This document shows positions 1 through 6,752 of a stretch of 11,453 nt of DNA, piece after piece. The position numbers and the translations under genes are program-made. This DNA comes from Chloroflexia bacterium (lineage in GTDB: Bacteria > Chloroflexota > Chloroflexia > QHBQ01 > JADMIH01). Positions within the stretch are counted from its first letter, which is position 1. Every line of letters starts with the position of its first letter. Location of the stretch: positions 1 through 11,453 of the forward strand of contig JAICKM010000153.1 of the NCBI GenBank assembly GCA_025927935.1. Direction: 5' to 3'. The notes beneath the pieces were generated by a model. The model made no database searches. It was not told the DNA's origin and saw nothing but the letters and a program-made list of their open reading frames with translations.

Positions 1-2394
1 ATCATGCTCGGCTGCCTGGCCCTGCCCTACCTGGCCGGGCGGCGGCGCACCGATCCGGCGGGCGGCTGGCGCTGGGCGCGGCCCTGGATCGTCCAGGCGG
101 CGCTGCTCGTCGTGCTGAGCCTTGCTGTGTTCCTGCCGTTCCATCTCACCTTCACCTCGCTGGTCGGCGGCGACCCCGTGCAGATCCCGCCGAATCTAGC
201 CCAGATCCCCGTCCTGGGCGGCATCCTGCAAAAGATCGGATCGCTGCTGCTGGTCAACACGGCGGACAAGACGATCCTGGGCTTCCTGGTCATCTTCGGC
301 GTGTTTCTGCTGGCAATCGTCGCCTGGGTGGCCTTCGAGGCCATCCGCTACGGGCGCACCCGCGCGCAGCGGGCGGAAGAGGCGCCGTCGCGGCTCTTCG
401 CCGTCTGGGGCGGCGGCCTGCTCGTTGTGCTGGTGCTGGCCTGGCTGTTACAGTTCCCGCTGCTGGCGCTGCTGCTGCCCTTGGGGATCGCCGCGCTTTA
501 CCTCATCTGGCAGCAACCAGGGCGACCTGAGCGCAACACGGTGCTGCTGCTGGTGGCCGTGGGCGCGTTCCTGGGCCTGGCAATCGAGGTCTTCTTCTTG
601 CGCGACAACTTCCAGATGCGCATGAACACCCTGTTCAAGTTCTACTTCCAGATCTGGGTGCTGTGGGGCCTGGCCGCCGCCTACGCCATCTGGCGGGCGC
701 TGCATACCGTCTTCCGCGATACGCGGGCCACGGCGCCGGGGCAGGTGAGCGGCGCCAAGGCGCTGGCCGTGGGCTGGGCTGCCGTGTTTGCGCTGCTGGT
801 GGCCTCCGGGCTGTTGTACTCGGTCTATGGGCCGCTGGCCCGGCAGGTGGGCGGGCAGGCCGCCCCGCGCGGCCTCGACGGCATGGCCTGGCTACGCGAC
901 GCCGTGCCCGACGATTACGCGGCCATCACCTGGCTCAAGGACCACGCCACGAGCAGCGATGTGGTGCTGGAGGCGGGCAGCGACGAATACAACCGGCCCG
1001 GTCGCGTCTCGGCCTATACTGGCGTGCCCACCCTGGTCGCCTGGGATAACTCGCACGAGTCGCTGTGGCGCACGGGGCAGCCCGCGCTGCGCGCCCAGAT
1101 CCAGAAGCGCCGCCAGGTGGTCAACGCCATCTACCAGGGCCGCGATCCGCGCGACGGGCAGTCGCTGACCGCGCAACGCCTGCTCGACCTGCTGCACCAG
1201 TACGGTGTTGATTACGTCTTTGCCGGGGCCACCGAGCGCGGCGTGCCCGGCTTCGCGCCCAGCAAGCCCGAAGAGCAGATGACGCCCTACGCCGAGGGCC
1301 TCTTCCAGCAGGCGCTACCCGTGGCCTTCCACTCCGGCAGCACCGTCATCTTCGCCGTGAAAGAGGGCATCGCCGGGACCGGCATCGTGCCCGCGGCGCC
1401 GGGTACCACGCCCGCGCCGGGCGCGGTCGCCACCGTCGATGCGAATAGGCCGCCCGCCGGCCTGTTCGACGCGGGCGGGCCGGGCGCGGGGCGCGGCGAG
1501 TTCAACCTGCCGCGCGGCATCGCCCGCGACGCCCAGGGCAACTTCTACGTGGCCGACACGCAGAACCTGCGCATCGAGAAGTTCGATCCGGCGGGCGCAT
1601 TCGTCACGCTGTTCGGCGGCAACGGCAACGGGCCGGGCCAGTTTGCGCCGCTGCGCCCCGACGCGCAGGGCACCGGGCCGGGCGGCGTGGCCGTGGACGC
1701 CGCGGGCAACGTCTATGTGGCCGATACCTGGAACCACCGCATCCAGAAGTTCGATGCCGGCGGCAAATTCCTGCTCCAGTGGGGATCGTTCGTGGACCTC
1801 AGCGACCCGAACGGCGCGAACGCGGCCAACGCGAACACGGGCTTCTACGGCCCGCGCGGCGTCGCCATCGGCCCCGACGGCAACGTCTACGTGACCGACA
1901 CCGGCAACAAGCGCGTGCTGATCTTCGACAAGGACGGCGCCTACCAGCGCGAGATCAGCAGCGGGATGAGTCCCACGCGCAAGGCGCCGGACTACCCCTT
2001 CACCCAGCCCGGCGAGCTAAACGAGCCAATCGGCATCGCCGTGGACCGCGACGGCAATGTCTACGTGGCCGATACCAACAACCGGCGCATCCAGAAATTC
2101 ACGGCGGCGGGCGCACCTGCCGCCCAGTGGCCGGTGCCCGCGGGCAGTTGGGAGCCGGGGCCGTATCTGGAGCCGTTCCTGGCCCTGGACGGCGCAGGCA
2201 ACCTCTACGCCACCGCGCCCACCAGCCACAGCGTGCTGAAGTTCAGCCCGACCGGCACGCTGCTGGGCCAGAAAACGGCGCAAGGCGACGCCACGTTGCA
2301 ACTGCCCACCGGCCTCACGGTGGACGACAAGGGCACGGTGTACGTGGTGGACACCACGGCCAGTCGCGTCGCCAACCTGGGCACGATCCCCTGA
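1..2394 (+). CDS. DUF2298 (Chlor_Arch_YYY) membrane protein fused to a C-terminal NHL six-bladed propeller, 5' partial
   Basis: The reading frame is open at the window edge, so the true start lies upstream. Residues here are counted from the ATG at position 4, which is probably internal. Hydrophobic helices lie near 28-50, 90-112, 131-169, 179-198, 209-230 and 252-276. The segment RMNTLFKFYFQIWVLWGLAA (206-225) and the later GVPTLVAWDNSHESLWR region (340-356) match what I recall of the DUF2298 family of Chloroflexota and archaea, thought to be GT-C-like; its substrate is unknown. The DUF2298 part ends near 453 and a Pro/Ala/Gly linker (455-485) leads into six NHL-type repeats near 498-540, 557-594, 614-650, 672-710, 723-756 and 767-791. 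These carry the usual GNVYVADT core followed by R(I/V)xxF, except that blades 5 and 6 are degenerate. The propeller probably lies outside the membrane and binds a ligand or partner. It converges on the next gene. Confidence 0.85.
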   Translation: MMLGCLALPYLAGRRRTDPAGGWRWARPWIVQAALLVVLSLAVFLPFHLTFTSLVGGDPVQIPPNLAQIPVLGGILQKIGSLLLVNTADKTILGFLVIFGVFLLAIVAWVAFEAIRYGRTRAQRAEEAPSRLFAVWGGGLLVVLVLAWLLQFPLLALLLPLGIAALYLIWQQPGRPERNTVLLLVAVGAFLGLAIEVFFLRDNFQMRMNTLFKFYFQIWVLWGLAAAYAIWRALHTVFRDTRATAPGQVSGAKALAVGWAAVFALLVASGLLYSVYGPLARQVGGQAAPRGLDGMAWLRDAVPDDYAAITWLKDHATSSDVVLEAGSDEYNRPGRVSAYTGVPTLVAWDNSHESLWRTGQPALRAQIQKRRQVVNAIYQGRDPRDGQSLTAQRLLDLLHQYGVDYVFAGATERGVPGFAPSKPEEQMTPYAEGLFQQALPVAFHSGSTVIFAVKEGIAGTGIVPAAPGTTPAPGAVATVDANRPPAGLFDAGGPGAGRGEFNLPRGIARDAQGNFYVADTQNLRIEKFDPAGAFVTLFGGNGNGPGQFAPLRPDAQGTGPGGVAVDAAGNVYVADTWNHRIQKFDAGGKFLLQWGSFVDLSDPNGANAANANTGFYGPRGVAIGPDGNVYVTDTGNKRVLIFDKDGAYQREISSGMSPTRKAPDYPFTQPGELNEPIGIAVDRDGNVYVADTNNRRIQKFTAAGAPAAQWPVPAGSWEPGPYLEPFLALDGAGNLYATAPTSHSVLKFSPTGTLLGQKTAQGDATLQLPTGLTVDDKGTVYVVDTTASRVANLGTIP

Positions 2395-2419
2395 GCCAAG
2401 CAGGCTGTCCCACCAGCAC

Positions 2420-2495
2420 TGTCATTCTGAGCGGAGCGAAGAATCTCGTCTTGGACCCGCAAGAGACGAGACTCTTCGCTTCGCTCAGAGTGACA
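2420..2495. repeat. Large imperfect inverted repeat, probable bidirectional terminator or dispersed hairpin element
   Basis: The left arm 2420-2452 (beginning TGTCATTCTGAGCGGAGCGA) pairs with the right arm 2461-2495 around an 8-base loop. In RNA only one A-C mismatch, two G-U wobbles and a two-base length difference near the loop interrupt the stem. It starts 26 bases after the stop codon of the DUF2298-NHL gene. Similar 'GTCATTCTGAGCG-AGCGAAGAATCTC' sequences are, from memory, dispersed in several bacterial phyla including Chloroflexota. No T-tract follows on either strand, so termination is inferred from structure and position. Confidence 0.8.
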
Positions 2496-2519
2496 AGACC
2501 TGGGAGTGGCACCGCCCGC

Positions 2520-2544
2520 TGTAGAGGCCGGTTTGAAACCGGCC
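2520..2544 (+). repeat. Short interspersed palindrome, copy 1
   Basis: The unit is TGTAGA followed by the palindrome GGCCGGTTTGAAACCGGCC (9-bp arms 2526-2534 and 2536-2544 around one G). It belongs to the same family as the copies near 2619, 6666 and 6708. An 8-base direct repeat GGCACCGC occurs on both sides (2508-2515 and 2545-2552). This could be a target-site duplication, but chance is possible in such GC-rich DNA. Confidence 0.75.
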
Positions 2545-2566
2545 GGCACCGCTCTCCCGCCGCGCC

Positions 2567-2586
2567 GAGACTCTTCGCGGCGCTCC
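2567..2586 (+). repeat. Partial copy of the right arm of the 2420-2495 inverted repeat
   Basis: These 20 bases match the right-arm segment 2468-2487 at 17 of 20 positions, the differences being GG for TT in the middle and the last base. No matching left arm is seen beside it, so it looks like a decayed or solo arm lying between palindrome copies 1 and 2. Confidence 0.5.
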
Positions 2587-2618
2587 TTTGCAAGCAGGTA
2601 GGGGGCGCGGAGCGGCAA

Positions 2619-2643
2619 GGCGGGTTTCAAACCCGCCCCTACA
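2619..2643 (-). repeat. Short interspersed palindrome, copy 2 (inverted)
   Basis: Read on the minus strand the unit is TGTAGG followed by GGCGGGTTTGAAACCCGCC. The arms are 2619-2627 and 2629-2637 around one base. Relative to copy 1 the arm bases change in a compensated way (CCGG to CGGG, and likewise on the other arm), so the hairpin is kept although the sequence differs. It lies 43 bases beyond the stop of the minus-strand gene that ends at 2686. Confidence 0.75.
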
Positions 2644-2685
2644 CCACCATCCCGGCCTTTTGCAGCGGGACCGGGCGCCGAGCGA

Positions 2686-4539
2686 TCAGCGCCGCGTGGT
2701 CAGGTCCAGCGGGCTGAAGCGGCGCACGCCGGACTCCAGCCGCACATTGGCGCTGCCGTCGTAGGTGCGGGCGTATAGCTCGTCGCTCAGGGTGGTGTAG
2801 GCCAGCAGCCCCGGCCCCAGATACCAGCTCTGGCCCGGCGCCTGCCTGCTCTGCGTGCCCGTATAGAGGTTGTCCACCGTCGCGCCCTGAAGCGGCGCCA
2901 GCGGCCGGCTGCTGAAGGTCTGCTCCCACTGCGGATCTTCCAGGTTGAACTGAGTGAGCGTGGTGGCGACCAGCAGACGCCCGGCCCGCACCACTGCGTG
3001 GGTGATGTTGGTGTTGCCGGCCAGCGGCACATCGGTCCGCCGCACCTGGTCGTCGTTCCCTACATAAAGGATCGTGGCGGTGGGTGAATCCGCGTTTGGT
3101 ACCGGCTGCCAGGCCAGGACGAGGCCACCCGCCGTTCCGCTCATGTCCAGAAAGAACAGAAAACCCAGACCGGGCGCGGCGGTGTAACGGATCGGCGGGC
3201 GTTCCAGGTGGGCGATGTCGAACAGGCGGATCGCCTGTTCGTCCGGCGCGGGGGTTAGCACCAGCACTTCGGGGTCGTGCCTCCCGCGCTGAACGAAGCG
3301 CGCCAGCACCCGCGGCCCCAGGGCAGAGATCCCGCCGTCCTGCGGCACATCAGCCAGGACCCGCGGCGGTGCCGCGCCGGTCACATCCACCAACTGGATG
3401 GTATGGCGCCGCGCGTTCGCCGCGTCTGCGGCCTGCAAGTCCAGCAACAGATAGCGCCCGTCAGGGCTGAAGGGCGTGTAGCCGGGCACACCGGGGCCGT
3501 CAAACAGCAGCCGGCGCCCGCCGCCGTCGGCGTTGGCGAGATAGATCTGCGTGCGCCAGTGGTCGGGCACAATCGCGGACGCATCGATAAGCGCGACGTG
3601 GCGGCCATCGGGTGCGACGCTCAGCACGTGCCAGGCAGGGCCGGGCAGCGCCGGGATGTGGGGCACCGGATCGCCGAAAGCCTGGTAGGCGGTATGCTGC
3701 GCCTGGAGCACGCCATAGGCGCCGATAATCTGCGCCGCGTCGTTGGCGTAATTCGCGCCCCATACCCCCATCTCGGTGCAGCCAAAGGACTCGAACTGGC
3801 TGGGGTCCAGGGCCAGCGCGGCGCGGGGCGGCGCGCCGGGGACCGCGACGACCAGCCGCCGCCCGCGCAACGAGGAAAACGCCGCGCCGGGATAGACCTG
3901 CGGCGGGGGCAGCGGCAGGGGCACAGTTGCGCCGCCCGGCACGTCGAAGAGCACGGCGCCGTCGGGGCAGACCGCGAATACCCGGCTCTGGGTATCGCTG
4001 CCCGCTAACGGCAGCCACCCCTGGCTGCCGTAGGCGTACAGGCCCGGCGGTGTGGCGCGCGGGCGCAGGGCGATGGTGCCGCTCAGCGCGGCGGTGTAGA
4101 CCTCGGCCTGCAATGCAGCTCCCAGTTGCGCGCTGTCACGGTAAGTGGGCGCGACGGCCAGCACCCGGCGGATGGCGGCCAGGGCGTCCAGCGGGCGGCC
4201 CTGCGCCTGCGCCTCCGTCGCCCGTTGGTACTGGGTATCACGCTCGGCGCGTTTGGCCGCCGCTTCTTTGGCCCGCGCTTCGGCGTCCTCGTAGCCTTCG
4301 GCTTGCGTATAGGCCCGGTAGGCCGCGTCCCAGTCCTGCGCGGCGGCCGCCTGGGCGCCCGCCCGGTAGGCGGTCAGCCGGCTGCTCGACTGCCACCACT
4401 GCCAGCCGCCGAAGCCGGCCAGTCCCAGCAGCAAGACCAGCGCGAGCGCCAGTTCCCAGTGCCGCGCCGGACCGGCGGGCGGCGCGGGGTCCAGATCCTC
4501 AATGCGCGCGAGTCCCGCCCTTTCATCCCTGTCAGGCAT
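2686..4539 (-). CDS. Membrane-anchored protein with TPR-like helical segment and WD40/TolB-like propeller
   Basis: The predicted product has 617 residues starting MPDRDERAGL. This ATG was chosen over an in-frame ATG 71 codons upstream because two overlapping GGAGG boxes (4545-4553) lie 5-9 bases before it and the extension looks non-coding. Residues 1-27 are charged and cytoplasmic. A single transmembrane helix (about 28-48) ends in a Trp-rich edge, so the rest is probably outside the cell. Residues 58-145 are Ala-rich and helical with TPR-like spacing (AAYRAYTQAEGY; LDALAAIRRVLAVAPTY). From about 150 to the C-terminus the protein is beta-rich with PD40/TolB-like blades, such as LSVAPDGRHVALID (306-319) and TPFSPDGRYLLLDL (355-368). 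No catalytic residues are recognised, so a role as a sensor, scaffold or envelope-assembly factor is only a guess. It is divergent from the GT-C gene and convergent with the DUF2298-NHL gene. Confidence 0.8.
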   Translation of the reverse strand: MPDRDERAGLARIEDLDPAPPAGPARHWELALALVLLLGLAGFGGWQWWQSSSRLTAYRAGAQAAAAQDWDAAYRAYTQAEGYEDAEARAKEAAAKRAERDTQYQRATEAQAQGRPLDALAAIRRVLAVAPTYRDSAQLGAALQAEVYTAALSGTIALRPRATPPGLYAYGSQGWLPLAGSDTQSRVFAVCPDGAVLFDVPGGATVPLPLPPPQVYPGAAFSSLRGRRLVVAVPGAPPRAALALDPSQFESFGCTEMGVWGANYANDAAQIIGAYGVLQAQHTAYQAFGDPVPHIPALPGPAWHVLSVAPDGRHVALIDASAIVPDHWRTQIYLANADGGGRRLLFDGPGVPGYTPFSPDGRYLLLDLQAADAANARRHTIQLVDVTGAAPPRVLADVPQDGGISALGPRVLARFVQRGRHDPEVLVLTPAPDEQAIRLFDIAHLERPPIRYTAAPGLGFLFFLDMSGTAGGLVLAWQPVPNADSPTATILYVGNDDQVRRTDVPLAGNTNITHAVVRAGRLLVATTLTQFNLEDPQWEQTFSSRPLAPLQGATVDNLYTGTQSRQAPGQSWYLGPGLLAYTTLSDELYARTYDGSANVRLESGVRRFSPLDLTTRR

Positions 4540-4544
4540 CGGCG

Positions 4545-4553
4545 CCTCCCTCC
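4545..4553 (-). promoter_or_regulatory. Ribosome binding site of the TPR/propeller gene
   Basis: On the minus strand the sequence reads GGAGGGAGG, giving two overlapping GGAGG boxes 5 and 9 bases before the ATG at 4539. This site decides the start and rules out the 71-codon upstream extension. Confidence 0.75.
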
Positions 4554-4588
4554 CCAGCGAGCAGTCTACGCAAGGCAACGCCTCCCTG

Positions 4589-4619
4589 ATACTATGCGCT
4601 TTGCCGCGGCATAACGCAA
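4589..4619 (-). promoter_or_regulatory. Weak candidate promoter for the TPR/propeller gene
   Basis: On the minus strand, TTGCGT (4614-4619) and TAGTAT (4589-4594) are separated by 19 bases. Transcription would begin near 4582 and give a leader of about 43 bases. Both boxes deviate from consensus and the spacer is long, so this is only the best candidate in the gap. Confidence 0.25.
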
Positions 4620-4812
4620 GGCGCGCGTGGGCGGGCCGTAGCGGGAGATTCGTGTTCCGTATCCTGACCCGGTGTAGCGTCTGCCTGGCCCTGGTGTTCG
4701 CTGCCAGAACCAGGCGGACACGATTGGTGAAGACACCATACAATACGCGCAAGAGCGTGGGGTATTACGCGCGAGCGCGCAGGCCGCCACGGGTCTACCC
4801 CGCGCGGCGATG

Positions 4813-4818
4813 TATAAT
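4813..4818 (+). promoter_or_regulatory. TATAAT -10 box of the GT-C glycosyltransferase gene
   Basis: A perfect TATAAT stands in otherwise GC-rich DNA, but no recognisable -35 box lies 16-18 bases upstream. A start of transcription near 4824-4826 would leave the in-frame ATG at 4829 almost leaderless and give the ATG at 4886 a leader of about 60 bases. The leader can form a small stem between GGCCGT (4820-4825) and ACGGCC (4842-4847). Confidence 0.5.
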
Positions 4819-4885
4819 AGGCCGTACCATGCCGGCCCCGGACGGCCACCAGGGGCGTGGATTGCTCACGAGGAGCAGAGGGGCG

Positions 4886-6622
4886 ATGCAGGAACAAATC
4901 GGCATATCAAGGCCGGTCGTGGTTTCCGGCACGAGCGGGACGCGTCGCCTGGCCCGCGCGCTGGCGGCGATCCTGTTCGCCGGGTTGGGGCTGCTGCTGC
5001 CCGCGGTGGCGCTGGTCAAGCCGCTCGACCACGACGAGCAGATGTATGTGGCCGCCGCCGATCTCCTGCGCCGGGGCGCCGGGCTGCCCTACCGCGACTT
5101 CCACTTTTTCCAGATGCCCAACCTCGAACTGGGCTACGCGGCCCTGTTTCTCCTGACCGATCACCTACTGCTGGCGGCGCGCCTGCTGAACGCCGCGCTG
5201 GCGGTGGGCAGCCTGGCGATCCTGTTCGCGCTGGTCTGGCGGCGCTTTCAGTCCGCGGGTTACTTCGCGGCGCTGGCGGCGGGGGCGGCGCCAGTCGCGC
5301 TGGTGGTGGGCAACGGGCCGTTCACGTTTGCCGCCGGGCTGGCCTGGAACCATGATCTGCCCGTGCTGCTGACGCTGCTGGCGGTAAGCCTGTTCCCCAA
5401 CGCGTGCGAGGCGCCGGGCGACCCGTCGGGGACAGAACAAGGTACCGGCGAACGAGGACAGCGCGATACATCGCACGACTACGCACAACCGGTGGCCGGT
5501 ATGGGCACCAGGCGCATGGCCCGGCTCGTGCTGGCGGGCGCGGCGCTGGGGCTGGCGATAGGGGCGCGGCTGGCGTTCGCTCCCGCCGTGCTGCCCTTCC
5601 TGCTCGCCGCAGCCCTGCCGGGCGCGGGTGAGGCCGGGCAAGCATCCGACCAGGCGCCCGCCAGGCGGGCCGCGTGGCGGCGTGGGCCGGGCGTGCTCAC
5701 GGCGGGCGTGCTCCTCGGCCTCGCCCCGGTCCTCGCCCTCGCCGCCCCGGCGCCGCAGGCTTTCCTGTTCGACAATCTCACCTACCATTTGCGCAACGCC
5801 GCCTACTGGCAGGCGGCTGGACAGACCGTGGCGATGAGCCTGCCGGGCAAACTCGCATATATGGGCGGTGTGCTGCGCGACCAACCGGCCTGCCTGGCCC
5901 TGCTGGCGGGCTACGCGCTGTTCGCGCTCCCGGCCCTGGTCACGGTGCTGCGGCGCGGGCGCGTGGCCGTGCATGGGGACCTGCTGCTGGCGACCACGCT
6001 GGCGCCCTGCCTGCTGGCGGGCGCGCTGGTGCCCACGCCCACCTGGTACCAGTACTTCTACGCGCCGGTGCCGTTCATGGCGCTGGCCGCCACCCTCGGC
6101 CTGGGCGCCCTGAGCAAGGCAGCCATATGGCGCCGCGGCCGCTGGGGACTGATCGCCCTGTGGATCGCCGCCGGGCCGGCGCTGGTCAACGGCGCGCAGG
6201 TGTATGCGGGCTACCTGCGGGACGGCGCGTTCCTGCAACCCGCCGGGTGGGTGCCTGTGCAGGCGCACCGGGCGGGCGAGGAGATACGCCAACTGCTCGA
6301 CACGCGCGGCACACCGGGGGCCGGGCGCCGGGTGCTCACCCTCGCGCCGCTCTATCCGCTCGAAGGCGGCCTGGAGATCTACCCGGCCCTCGCCGCTGGG
6401 CCTTTCGCCTGGCGGGTCGCACCGCTGTTCAGCGACGAGCAGCGGCGGGCGTTCGCCGTGGTGGGCAGCGCCGATCTGGACACACTGGTCGGGACGGACG
6501 CTCCGGTTGCCGTGCTCACCGGCGCGGAGGGTGGCCTGGAAGACGCCCTGACCGGCTACGCCCAGGCCCACGGCTACCACCCGGCGCCCCTGTCCAACGG
6601 ACTTACCCTGTGGCTGAAGTAG
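4886..6622 (+). CDS. GT-C family (ArnT/PMT-like) polytopic membrane glycosyltransferase
   Basis: The predicted product has 578 residues starting MQEQIGISRP. The start follows AGGAG at 4871-4875 with 10-base spacing; ATG 4829 is an in-frame alternative. After a first helix (about 22-44) comes the loop LDHDEQMYVAAADLLRRG (47-64) and PYRDFHFFQMPN (68-79), the usual first external loop of GT-C enzymes, where the acidic DHDE (48-51) is the likely catalytic/metal site. About ten further hydrophobic segments follow, then PTPTWYQYFYAPVPF (383-397) in a late loop and a soluble C-terminal part from about 450. Family members use polyprenyl-phosphate sugars to modify lipids, glycans or proteins at the outer face of the membrane; the donor and acceptor here are unknown. 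Residues 173-209 form an unusual hydrophilic loop. Confidence 0.78.
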   Translation: MQEQIGISRPVVVSGTSGTRRLARALAAILFAGLGLLLPAVALVKPLDHDEQMYVAAADLLRRGAGLPYRDFHFFQMPNLELGYAALFLLTDHLLLAARLLNAALAVGSLAILFALVWRRFQSAGYFAALAAGAAPVALVVGNGPFTFAAGLAWNHDLPVLLTLLAVSLFPNACEAPGDPSGTEQGTGERGQRDTSHDYAQPVAGMGTRRMARLVLAGAALGLAIGARLAFAPAVLPFLLAAALPGAGEAGQASDQAPARRAAWRRGPGVLTAGVLLGLAPVLALAAPAPQAFLFDNLTYHLRNAAYWQAAGQTVAMSLPGKLAYMGGVLRDQPACLALLAGYALFALPALVTVLRRGRVAVHGDLLLATTLAPCLLAGALVPTPTWYQYFYAPVPFMALAATLGLGALSKAAIWRRGRWGLIALWIAAGPALVNGAQVYAGYLRDGAFLQPAGWVPVQAHRAGEEIRQLLDTRGTPGAGRRVLTLAPLYPLEGGLEIYPALAAGPFAWRVAPLFSDEQRRAFAVVGSADLDTLVGTDAPVAVLTGAEGGLEDALTGYAQAHGYHPAPLSNGLTLWLK

Positions 6623-6665
6623 GCGCCATGGATAGGCAAGAAAAGATCCTCGGATTTCGGGCGCT

Positions 6666-6692
6666 GTAGGGGCCGGTTTGCAACCGGCCCCC
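6666..6692 (+). repeat. Short interspersed palindrome, copy 3
   Basis: The arms GGGGCCGGTT (6669-6678) and AACCGGCCCC (6682-6691) are perfect 10-bp complements around TGC, preceded by TGTA. It sits 46 bases after the stop of the glycosyltransferase gene, between convergent genes. It can form a strong hairpin on either strand, but no T-tract follows. Confidence 0.8.
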
Positions 6693-6707
6693 AGGGCGGT
6701 CGCGTGC

Positions 6708-6736
6708 GTAGAGGCCGGTTTGCAACCGGCCCCTAC
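6708..6736 (+). repeat. Short interspersed palindrome, copy 4
   Basis: The inner arms GGCCGGTT (6713-6720) and AACCGGCC (6724-6731) flank TGC, and the outer GTAG (6708-6711) and CTAC (6733-6736) also pair. The 19-base core GGCCGGTTTGCAACCGGCC is identical to that of copy 3 and starts 42 bases after it in the same orientation. It ends 16 bases before the stop codon of the minus-strand CHRD-like gene and could terminate transcripts from both sides. Confidence 0.8.
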
Positions 6737-6752
6737 CATTGGTGGGCGCCTG

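Larger units (their letters stand above)
4540..4885. other. Divergent intergenic regulatory region
   Basis: This 346-base gap separates the minus-strand TPR/propeller gene from the plus-strand glycosyltransferase gene. It holds the Shine-Dalgarno sites of both genes, a TATAAT box at 4813-4818 and a weaker minus-strand promoter candidate. A small GC palindrome GCGCG-AG-CGCGC lies at 4769-4780. Long open frames cross the gap in both directions as upstream extensions of the two genes, but they overlap each other and are not credible coding sequence. Confidence 0.7.

Noticed and set aside
4540..4752. N-terminal extension of the TPR/propeller protein to an upstream ATG
   Set aside because: The 71 extra residues look like translated intergenic DNA and bypass two GGAGG boxes placed directly before ATG 4539.
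4502..4885. N-terminal extension of the glycosyltransferase to an ATG at 4502
   Set aside because: It would overlap the divergent gene and cross the TATAAT box; the conserved protein begins after ATG 4886.
6666..6736. Small CRISPR array
   Set aside because: There are only two adjacent copies, each a self-complementary hairpin, with no regular series and no cas genes. They match isolated copies elsewhere in the window.
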